Below are positions 42,761 to 54,700 of a stretch of DNA of 64,000 nt, piece by piece (position 1 is the first letter of the stretch; every line of letters starts with the position of its first letter). The position numbers were made by a program, and so were the translations under genes. The stretch spans positions 9,493,001 through 9,557,000 of the forward strand of contig NC_092673.1 of NCBI RefSeq assembly GCF_964355755.1, given 5' to 3'. Below the pieces are notes generated by a model. The model was not told where the DNA came from. It searched no databases and worked only from the letters and a program-made list of their open reading frames with translations. The DNA comes from Antedon mediterranea. Taxonomy: Eukaryota; Echinodermata; Crinoidea; Comatulida; Antedonidae.

Positions 42761-45700
42761 CTGCAAAAAAAAAAAAACAGCAGGTGTAATAGTGAAAAGC
42801 TTTAAAGATATATCCTCCTGAAAGAGATTTTTAAAAATGTTTTCGTTTAATATACCATTTTCAGTTCACTTTGACAAAAAATTGGGTTAAAAAATGATTT
42901 ACCTGAAAAAAACTGTAGTTTAATGAAAAATAGTCAAATTGAATTTTTGGTTGAATTATTTTATCATTATGTAATCCGATATAACACACAGACAACAGAT
43001 TCAAGTAAAAGATATGGAACTTTATTCACTACTATATACAAGAGAATTTGAAAGGCCAGGTGCAGGCAACACATTTCTATTGATCATACATTCCAATAAT
43101 TATCGATCTATATTTTTCACTATGTTTCATAATTGTTTGGATTTTATTTGTGTTACATGAGCTTGTTTAAAATAAGCACGTTTAAAATAAGCACTTTGTT
43201 ATCAGTGGGGGGATAGTTCAAATTACACAGTAAAATCTCTATTCGTTCGTACACAATCTTGTAAATAGAGAGGCATATTTAAAAAACTGTGAAAAATAAA
43301 CGGTGTGGTAAAAAATGTTATTAGATGACTAAATATAAGTAATATAACTTGAATTTTACGTTTCTATTTTTTTTTTCATGCTATAGCAAAAATTATCCAC
43401 CGTATATCCACCATCTTTTTTCACCTAACTACTGAAAAAAGTCTTCCTGGTTTTTATAGCAGAATTTTGACTAATTTTGTATTTTAAGGGAAATGCATGT
43501 TTTTTGTCTTGATTTCTATTACAAATATTATATTTAAAATTCATGCCTCTACCTGAGCTTTAAGACTGAGATCTATCTTATATCCTTGTGTTTGCTAGTG
43601 CACTATACTGTAATTGAGAATCTGCCACATAGATGATGCTGACTATGTGTTGGCCTTGTACAAGCCACTAAGCTCATTAACCCTTTTACTGCGGAGCATT
43701 ATTCCCACCTCTGTGCGTAATATATTTAAGAAAAACATGATTATTTTTGTGGTGTGTGATGGGCAAAAGGTTAGTCTACAGTTAGGTATAAAACAAGAAA
43801 TATTTCTTACAAAAAACGCTGCTCGCTTATTGAAAAATATTTTTTATTTCAAATGTTTTTGAATGTGTCATTTTATTGTCACATAATAGATAGTTATTTT
43901 ACCTGAAAAAATGTAATTTAAAGCAACAAATACTTAAATTGTCTGTCAGACAATGGTTTTTGGGTTTCTTTTCATTTTTTATATGTGAATAAATATTACT
44001 TTTTTTGTTACAGAAGTGAATACTCAATTTCTGTCACTTTAGTTAATTTTATTGCTAAGTTCAAATCTGGGGGTCACTTCATCACCCTAGATATTTCAAT
44101 TGTGAAGTATCCTATTACAAACACAAACTTTAATGGACTGTTTCGATAATAATTCAATGAATATCTGACACTGACAGTGAATATAGGGATTTGTAATTTT
44201 AGCATGACATGTCCTAATAGACTCTTTCCCAGCCGTTTGTTGGGTCTACTGTAGCAGCTGGAATCAATAAATCATAGTGGAGTTTCCATTTTTTAATGGG
44301 ACGTAGCGGGCTAGAGCAGCAGCGTGAAAAAAGTAATTTGCATATTGATGACATCATTTCATGTTTTTTATCGAATCAATGATAAAAACTATATTTTCTA
44401 TAAGAAATTCTTATGGAATACATTTTTCCAACTGGATATTGATGAAGATACGTATAACAAATAAAAATATAAACTAAATTGAATTATTTTTATTGTTTTA
44501 TAACAATTATGCACAAATCAAAGTTTTGGGGCAAAATCGTAAAAATAATGACATAATTATGTGTAATTATTTTAACCAAAAATGGCGTAGTTAAGACAAT
44601 TGTCGACTGTGAGGCCTCAAATTGTTTTACTTCTTTCGTGGCTAAAAACGATCATTTTCAGCGATGTTTTATACCCTATATTTCAAAAAGTCAGATTTTC
44701 GTAATTCTTTCTTTATTGTAATATTAATACAACATACTAACAGATAATGTTTAATTTGGTTTTAATTTTGCATCGTAATCCCTATAAGACAACATGACTA
44801 TTATGCAATCCTAGAACATATTGATCACCACCATGTTAGACCGGGCGCCCGGAAGATTTATTCATGTGAAAAGATACAAAAGGTTTGATGATGTAGTTAG
44901 GTGCGTATTAGGGCGAGATGCAATATTCGAAATTGCTGCCGGGTCACAGCCTGTACATAGGGCCTGTGGGGATCATAACATAGGGGGTAAACTTTTTTGG
45001 ATATCATTCGCAGTGGGCTAATGATTACATCACCAATGACAGCAACTTTATCCTGTACGGGGCGCCAAACAGCAACATTTTAGGGCCACGCCCAAATGGG
45101 TTTATTCATATGAAGCGATACAAGGTTGAATCTTTTTTTAATCGCAGCAGTACATATTGGGGATGACAAAAACACCAATGACAGCAACTTTATCCTGTAC
45201 ATAAGCTCAGACAGCAGCCCTAAAGGTCCGCAGTTTCCCCCTATTCGGCTATATACTCGGCGCGTATGTCGTCTAATGGCGTTCAGCTGAGTTAGAAATA
45301 CGTGATACGGACTCGGACTGACAATAAATACTGGTAAGGTATAGATTAGACTATCGATTACACACTATTACTGTATTTTTAATTCAATTTAAATTTAAAA
45401 AAAGTAACCGTTTTCATGTGAATTAGACTGATAAAAACCAACAAATAACTTAATCTGCCAACATTTTAAACATCGTTACTTGTCCATAATGGATCGACTA
45501 CTGTATCGATTACTGCACATTGTTTTACTTTAACTGAAACAAAGTCAAATTTTTAATTGTTACTGTACTAATATTAGACAGTGATATCTGATAAAAGGCA
45601 ACATTAATTAATATTAATAATACTGAACCAAATTAAATATCGTTACTTATCCACAATGGATCGACTACTGTATTGATTATTAGGTGATCATTTAGAATAA

Positions 45701-48700
45701 AATGATCACCTATTGTTATTGTACAAAATCTTTATTGTTATTATTATTCTTCTTTCTGTACACTTTTTGTGTAACAAATATCTCAAAAAGTTGAATAACA
45801 ATGATCACAAAAATTTCACAATGTCTTTCAAATACTTTAACTTAGCCCTAATAAGCTTTTCAGCGTGATCACTCACCTGTGACGTCACGTATACGCAATT
45901 TTGTGAAATCACATTATCAATCATATCTCCATAATTAATTATCACATAATAATGAAATTCAATACACGTAAACTTCAGGTCAAGAGTAAAAATATTAGCA
46001 AATAAAAAATGCACGTGCACGTAGGGTCATGCGCACGAAATCGCACGTTAAAAATTTAAAAAGGTCAAATTAAGTTTTGATCAATTTAGAGCATGAATTA
46101 GGCCATTTGCGTGTTTCAAAAAATTACTGCGCAAAAAAAAATATTTGCGCGCGCGATACTTAAAAAGCGTAAAAAATACGATTTTTTTATACAAATCGCA
46201 TTCTACTCACCATCCTTAGTACATTCACCAAATTTGAGTCAGTTCCGACTTAAAATAACGCTATACGAGCAGATTAAAAATGCCAAAATGCGCAAATTAA
46301 TTGCATCAAAGTGATGAAAAAGGTAAAAATAAAAAATAAGGCCTTTTTAAAATGAATATAACTCTTCAGAATGGCAGGTGACCCCAATTTTTTTAACTTA
46401 TTATGGAAGCCAATAAGTTGTAGATATAAATATATATACACATTAGACGTTTAAAATGGTATGACGTCATCAAATGGCCACTTCAATTTAAAAATTAGTA
46501 ATATTTATCTTTTTGTATGTGTTATCACATTCAATAGAGCGCCTCTCCGTTATTTTAGCTCGATTTTTGCAGACATTTTAGTATGTGCTTGCACAATTAA
46601 TTATCTTTCTCATGAGTTGTCAACATTTTATTTTGATGACGTCATCACGCGTAAAAACTTGAATAACCAAGGTCTTGTAATTTCAGGTACACCATACATT
46701 TGAATATCTTATAGCTCTTCTGAATTAAAGTTGACCTTGATGTTTGTAACTTATTATGAGAGCTGATAATATGTAGATATGAATTTATTTAAAAATTATG
46801 CCTATCGGATGTTATAACGTTATCATATGGCCAGTTGAAGTTAAAAAGTAGTTTTTTCATTTTTTTCGTCAAAGTTATACAAATTTTAAAGAGCGCGCAC
46901 CGCGCTTCTACGTGTCAAATTCTCTTCCAATCCTTATATTTTTTTGCTCAATTCATTATCTTTCGAAATTGTCATCTTCGAGTTTATTTTGATAATTCCA
47001 TCATACCAAAAAATTAGAACATGATGTGGGTCCCGTAATTTCACCTATGCTACACTGTATATAGATATACAGTATATACTGTACATAATAGGTACAACTC
47101 AGCACTATACGTGTATATGCATCATGTCATAGGATGGCGTACATCAGCTTTTTACGATCGTATGTTAACGTACGTGCATGTTTAAAAAATGTTAATTTCA
47201 TTAAAATGATAAAAATGATCACCTATAATTCGTCAAAGTGACGAATTAAATTCTAGTTGCACATTATTTTACTAACTAACATAAGAAAGTGATATCTGAT
47301 AAAACGCAACAAACTGAATCGAATTAAATATCGTTACTTAACCATAATGGATCGACTACTGTATTGATTATTGCACATTATTTTACTATAACTGCCCAAG
47401 TCAAATTTAAAATTGTTACTGTACTAACATTAGACAGTGATATCTGATAAAATGCAACATACTCAGGACCAAATTAAATATCGTTACTTATCCATAATGG
47501 ATCGACTACTGTATCGATTATTGCACATTATTTTACTATAACTGCCCGAGTCAATTTTAAAATTGTTACTGTACTAACATTATACAGTGATATCTGATAA
47601 AATGCAACATATCACATATGAGTGAGTCATATGGCCGAGCGGTTAAGGCAGGGGCGCCGTTTACCGTACCTAAAGAGCCAACAACAACATCGGCAAGGGT
47701 TCGAGGCCGACTCGCTCCTAGTTCTGGTGGTGGAACAAGTCTTCTCGGATAAGGACTATAAACCGTAGGTCCAGTGTACACAGTTATAACCTGTGTGTAC
47801 TTTAAAGAAACCCAGTTCATTATTCAAAAAAGAGTAGGGGGTTACCCCGGTGAACTGGTTCACACAATAGCCCCTGTATCAGGGGGATTACCACCTATCT
47901 GATAGGACAGTGATTAATTCACTATTGGTAATCCTTGGCCACATTGCCTAAAGACATACAATAAATAAATAAAAACATACTCAGGACAAAATTAAATATT
48001 GTTACTTATCCATAATGGATCGACTACTGTATCGATTATTGCACATTATTTTACTATAACTGCCGAAGTCAAATTTGAAATTGTTACTGTACTAACATTA
48101 TACAGTGATATCTGATAAAAGGCAACATTAATAATACTGGACAAAATTAAATATCGTTACTTATCCACAATGGATCGACTACTGTATTGATTATTGCACA
48201 TTATTTTTCTCTAACTGAACCCAGGTCGAATATTTTAAATTCAATGTAACTACCGACACACTGTAAAAGCACAATTGAGCAAAGACATCGAGGTTACTGG
48301 CTGTATGCATTAAATAACTGAATATTGTACATTCATCATATTCCATTGTTACTAGCTAAAAAGAATACACGATATAATAAAACCAATAGGGGCTATTGGA
48401 TTTCTTTTTACATGATTTGTGACAGCGTCATTTATAAATTTGATTATATCACACTGTAATGATACTGGATTCTGCTTGCCAACTATCTATGGATCAAATA
48501 GTTCAGTATTTACATTTGATATATTATACAATATTTACTTCAAAACTGTCAAATGTTTCATGTAAACGATTAAAAACTATTAAATCAGCCGTAATGCATA
48601 ATCTTTTTAGTTTATCTATTCGTCATCATCACAGTCACTTTCACTGTCATCACTCCAAGGTTGGTCATCATCGATTTCAGCTTCAAAATCTATTATTTCA

Positions 48701-51700
48701 AGTTCTTCATCATCAGTTTGTTCCAATATTCCTGCATCAGTATCGTCAAGAACTTTGTTCCGAGTGTGGATCACTAGTCAACGGATCTGGTAGAGCATTT
48801 CCATCAAACCATTTCGGTACATACCTTCCATCACCATTATCAACCCATCCATAGTTTAATGGGCGTAGGTTTTGTGTTGGCTGAGGAGTATGAGCGTGTC
48901 TCCACATAATAGATACATAATTTGCCCTCAACAGATGCTGAGTGATTGTGATTTCACATGGTGGCAATGACGAACAGTTGATCTTCTTGACTTTCTTCTT
49001 TCCAGTTGTCATTTTGCGAAACGATTGGTACCTGGCCTCATTAATACTGTTCATGCTTTTAAACCCATATATCTTGCATACATAGGCAGTGACTGCGGGT
49101 TTGTCCATCCTGTCACCACAAAGCGATCGCAATGACTTGCCTTTGCGGTAAAATCCAGTATCATTACAGTGTGATTATAATCAAATTTATAAATGACGCT
49201 GTCACAAATCATGTAAAATGAAATCCAATAGCCCCTATTGGTTTTATTATATCGTGTATTCTGTTCAGCTAGTAATGGAATATGAGGAATGTACAATATT
49301 TAGTTATTTAATGCATACAGCCAGTAAACTCGATGTCTTTGCTCGTTGTGCTTTTACAGTGTGTCGGTATGCAAAATATTCAACCTGGGTTCAGTTGGAG
49401 ATAAGTAACGATATTTAATTTGGTCCAGTGTTATTAATGTAACAATTTTAAATTTGACTTGGGCAGTTGGGCAGTAAAATAATGTGCAATAATCGATACA
49501 GTAGTCGATCCATTATGGATAAGTAACGATATTTAATTTGGTCCTGAGTATGTTGCAGATACCACTGTCTAATGTTAGTACAGTAACAATTTTAAATTTG
49601 ACTTGGGCAGTTATAGTAAAATAATGTGCAGTAATCAATACAGTAGTCGATCCATTATGGTTAAGTAACGATATTTAATTCGATTCAGTTTGTTGCGTTT
49701 TATCAGATATCACTTTCTTATGTTAGTTAGTAAAATAATGTGCAATAATCAATACAGTAGTCGATCCATTGTGGATAAGTAACGATATTTAATTTGGTTC
49801 AGTATTATTAATATTAATTAATGTTGCCTTTTATCAGATATCACTGTCTAATGTTAGTACAGTAACAATTAAAAGTTTGACTTTGGTTCAGTTAAAGTAA
49901 AACAATGTACAGTAATCGATACAATAGTCGATCCATTATGGACAAGTAACGACGTTTAAAATGTTGGCAGATTAAGTTTTTTGTTGGTTTTTATTATCAT
50001 TCTAATTCACATGAAAACGATTACTTTTTTTTAGTACCCATAGTGTGCAATCGATAGTCTAATCTATACCTTACCAATTCTCTAAGTGATTATGTTGAAT
50101 TCGAACTATTATTTACTTTACTATTATGTTATGTTATGTTAAAAAATGTTGCAAATTTAGATTTCGTTGCCTTTTTTCATATAGACATATCACTAGTGTC
50201 TAGTGTGTAATTAAAACAATATTTAAATCGAGTTATAATAATAATGTACACTAATAGGTACCGGTGTCAATCATTATGAGTGTAATTATTTAGTTTATCT
50301 GAAAAATATTCTTAAATTATATTATTTTGATCGAAATAATGATTTTGATATAATATTGATTGTTCAAAATGTTATCCTAAAATACAAATCTGCTGTTGGT
50401 TATTTTTAAGTGTTTTTATTGGTGTTATTTATTATTCCAAAATAAAGATATATTTCAATTATAAAATAAAAGTCACTCGTTATCGTAAATGTGTTTGTAT
50501 TATCGACATTGTTGACCACGAATGGAGCAAAAAAGAGAGAAAGAGAGAAAAAATGATTCATACTTCATGGATAAACCCATTTTGGGCGAGTTCCTAAGAG
50601 TTTGATGTTTGATGATTTGGTACAGCAAACAACTGCTCTCTTTATTTATTGTTTTATCATTCTGCTGTGTATTTATTGTCAGTCCGAGTCCGTATCACGT
50701 ATTTCTAACTCAGCTGAACGCCATAAGACGACATACGCGCCGAGTATATAGCCGAATAGGGGGAATCTGCGGACCTTTAGGGCTGCTGTCTGAGCTTATG
50801 TACAGGATAAAGTTGCTGTCATTGGTGTTTTTGTCATCCCCAATATGTACTGCTGCCATTAAAAAAAGATTCAACCTTGTATCGCTTCACATGAATAAAC
50901 CCATTTGGGCGTGGCCCTAAAATGTTGCTGTTTGGCGCCCCGTACAGGATAAAGTTGCTGTCATTGCTGATGTAATCATTAGTAGCCCACTGCGAATGAT
51001 ATCAAAAAAATTTTATCCTTGTATCGCTTCACATGAATAAATGCATTTTTACCCCCCTATGTTATGATCCCCACAGGCCCCATGTACAGGCTGTGACCCG
51101 GCAGCAATATCGAATATTGCATCTCGCCCTAATACGCACCTAACTACATCATCAAACCTTTTGTATCTTTTCACATGAATAAATCTTCCGGGCGCCCGGT
51201 CTATGTACAGGTAATGACACTAATTTTGTCGGTAAATAGCTTGGTAGGCCTTAACCATCCACAACAGGACATTCGACACAAGCTAAGTAGTTAAATTGTT
51301 TCTCACTTTTTATAATATTTAACCATAAAACGTAACATTCGGTTTAAGACAAAAGTAATAATAATAATATAAATGCATTATTTTTACAAACGTCAATTGT
51401 AGGGACAGTGTCTTCAGCTTACAGTATGTCATGTCATAGCAACTATTTATGTTTTTTTTTTTTTTTGAGAATTTTTAACAAGGTGAAACTTACTGACGTT
51501 TTGCGAACATTCATTCTCATGTGCAGTTCCATTGAAATTCTCAAATTTCTATTAGAACCAGAATTAATTTCAACATTATATAATTATGGTTAGGTTCAAG
51601 ATGTTCTATTAAACTCACTTTCTTGTATTTTCAATGTGATCAGTGTGTGTATCAGGTCTCTCATTTTTTGAAATGTATCTGGTAGTAACCATCCATCACG

Positions 51701-54700
51701 TTCATCGCAACTTTGCTCATATCCATCATTGGCATGTACAAATTTCTGAAGTTCATCATCTTTAAGATCACAGACTTGATAATACATTTGATGAAATGGT
51801 GGAAGAATATCTCTTTTGAATATATGATGATTTTCCTGTAATTTAAGCAAAAACTAGTTTACATAATTACTTTTTTTATAGTTACCTATCGAATAATTAT
51901 TCTTTGCTGAAAGTATTCAGTACGCTTTGCCCATTGATAATTTACTAATTATCACCATCAAATACTAGGTCTATAAATATGTTAAATGGCCTTAAATAGA
52001 TTTGAAAAAATCCTCTTTAATAGTTTGTTTATAAACCTCAAAAGTGAGGCATTATAGTACATAGCCTATGTAAATATGTGAACGTGATTGGTTAAAACTG
52101 CATCATATTATGACTAATGCTGCGAGGATCGTAAATCGTTTATGTCCCCGAGTACGATGATATTAAGTGAGTAATTTTTGCGTGATTATTGTGTCCCTGT
52201 CAATAAACATATAAAATCCAGTAAATACTCGAGGAGTTTGATATTGACTGTGCAATTTACATGTGGCAACACTCGCAAAGTCATCTACTGGGACTCAAAC
52301 TCACGAAGATTAGTACACATCATCAAGATAACATGCCGCGCCACGTAACTTGCTTGAAGAAATAATTCAACTAAACTATTTAAACTATGCATAAATACGG
52401 TGAAAGACTGTTTATGATTCGTCAATAGTCACAGTAGTAACCTGGTATGCACTGCACCCTGAACATCCAGTGATTTGGCTTGAAGAAGACGAATTATTAT
52501 TTATTCGGCCTACCTGATAATAATAATATTATTAATGTAGGCTTATTGATGGAAATTCTTCTGTTAATTTAAACGACCTAGGCCTAAGTGAATATTTTAT
52601 TGCCAAGGAATCATTAATTAGTAATTATCTGTATATTATTCTTCGCAAGTGAATGCAACGCCTAACTAGGCAGGCTTATTACAAAGGAGGCCTAGTAGTC
52701 CGGTCCCTAAGGGGAAATGATGTTACCATTGATAGAACATGATATGGAGATACAAAAACAAAGTTACTGGAAATCTGATTTGACCTCTGTGACCTCTGAC
52801 CTCAATTTTTAGGATTCTATCTTAAACAGCCATATGTCGGCAACGGATTTGACAATTGAAATGGTATTGGTGTCAAATATATCAGAGGGTACATATTTAT
52901 ATTCGCTCTAATAGAAGTTTTTCAAAAAAACGACCGGAAATGTAATTTCTCGATGTTTTGACCTTGGCTTACTATATCTCAATAACTACTGGTCAAATTT
53001 TCTTGAAATTTGTTTCAAATTGTTAAGAACATACATATTTATATATACTCTAATTAAACATGTTCTTCCAAATTCACAGGAAATGTCATTTACTGACCTT
53101 TGACCTTATGTCTGTATCTCTGTAACCAAATGTCATAAAAATTTGGTGTCAAATTGTTCAGAATGTAAACATTTATATTAGCTCTAATAGAAGATGTTAT
53201 CATATTTTTACTGGAAATGCCAGTTATCGCAGTTTGAGGTATGACCAGGATATACTGTTAAGCGTGCGTGTGTCATACTTATGATAATATACCTAAAATA
53301 TAGATTTAATGAACTACATTCAATATCCTATTTAGTTTACCTTTTAAAATTTTCTTAAAATTTAATTTTTAATTTAATTTCAATATATAATTCCATCGCA
53401 TGGTAGGCCTACACCGTAAGAGCAACACTTAATATCAACATAAAATTAGATAAACTTAAAGTTGATTAACATTAAAAAAACAGTAGGAAAATCAAGATCT
53501 TAAAGAAAGAAAAGAAGAATTAACCAATCATAAAACATATGACCTAATTACCAATTCATTGCTTGAAGTACGCTGAAAAAATGAAATGTTGAAAACAGTG
53601 AGGAAAAAGCGAAGGAAAGAGTGAAAAATAAAAACATATGCTTAAAATATTAGAAATCTGAAAAGGATCAAAGCCAAATTAATTACAAAGCCGATTTCTT
53701 TTCAAGAACATACTGTAGAGTGGAATATAAAAGGAAAACGAACCAGTGAGCAGTCAAAAAAAATTACCATGTACTCTTGTAGAGAAAGTGAAAGAGGCTG
53801 GCAAATGCAAGAAAACAAAGCTCCAACACTGATGATGAAGATGAGGCAATAACACATCCAGCTCATAACACTATACAACAAAATCTTTGAAACCAGAAGA
53901 AATGAAGAGAAGCAATGATATACTTTAATCCACAAAAACATGACAAAACTGACATCAACCATTACCGACCAAACAAACATTATCACATGTACACAAATAA
54001 TTTACAAAAGTAATCAAAAAACAAAATCAGAGACCGACTAGAAGTAAATAAACCAAGACATAAGGCTTCATACAGTAGGACCATCTTATACAGTTTGTCA
54101 ATCAACTAAAATAAAAAGGAACTGAATATCACCAAATCTTTGATTTAGAGATTATCAGAAAGCATTTGACTCAATAAAACAGGCATTACCCTATTAGAGG
54201 GAATTATTATACCTCAACAAATATTGATTACGATCGTTCAAAGAGAAGTTAAGGAAGATTAGTAAGACAAGGCGACACTTAAGATCTCCACTGCCTTGGA
54301 AGAGATGTTTAATCAAATAGCTAATCTAAAAAATAGAGTAATATCACTTATAAAAAGACAAAATAAACAGTTAATTTAACAAAAACCACATTAACTTCCA
54401 GCCTATTTTTTGCTTTGAATTTTTTTTGGGTTATGCACTATATCATTTTTTTTCAATCAAATTTTTGGTGAAATAGTGAATAACTATTATGTGACATTAA
54501 AATTGCATATTCAACAAAAATATTTGTAAAAATTACTTTGTCAGAGGTAAAATAAGTATATCTTTAATAGCATGTGATATTATTAGCAAATATTTCAAAT
54601 GTAGTTTTGAAACTTTTCCATTACAAACAATTGCCATAATTCTGATAACATTACAATACACCCATCCTCTGGGACATTTTCAAATGTAGCGAAAAACCTT

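Larger units (their letters stand above)
45460..48240 (+). repeat. ~150-bp tandem repeats of the left arm
   Basis: The repeat word CGTTACTTATCCATAATGGA followed by TCGACTACTGTATCGATTA recurs near 45474, 45640, 47332, 47481, 48000 and 48152. A Helitron separates copies 2 and 3, and a SINE separates copies 4 and 5. Confidence 0.85.
44836..51206. mobile_element. 6.4-kb foldback element with very long inverted arms
   Basis: The ends are AGACCGGGCGCCCGGAAGAT and its reverse complement. They include the self-complementary CCGGGCGCCCGG and are bordered by ATGTT/ATGTA (possible 4-5 bp target duplication). Left arm 44836-48475 and right arm 49157-51206 are inverted copies over their length; subtracting a Helitron and a SINE, both are ~1.7-2.0 kb. 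Each arm has an outer part with GACAGCAACTTTATCCTGTA units and an inner part of ~150-bp tandem repeats. The ~680-bp centre is single copy and holds a gene fragment. No transposase was found. It lies in the last intron of GTF3C5. Confidence 0.82.

Noticed and set aside
47632-47712. tRNA-Leu/Ser gene
   Set aside because: A and B boxes are present, but the cloverleaf is not complete and a SINE body follows. The same applies to 9058-9130.
48459-48854. 131-codon plus-strand frame
   Set aside because: It is the complement of the minus-strand acidic-tailed fragment. Its His-rich run is the antisense of Asp/Glu codons.
51596-51618. GTF3C5 stop codon at 51596 as the true C-terminus
   Set aside because: A GTGAGT donor precedes it, and an acidic terminal exon with matching phase and family-like end exists at 42760-42615.
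52969-53240. Nuclear-receptor response elements (TGACCTTTGACC)
   Set aside because: The words recur throughout a transposable element and are better explained as part of its repeats.
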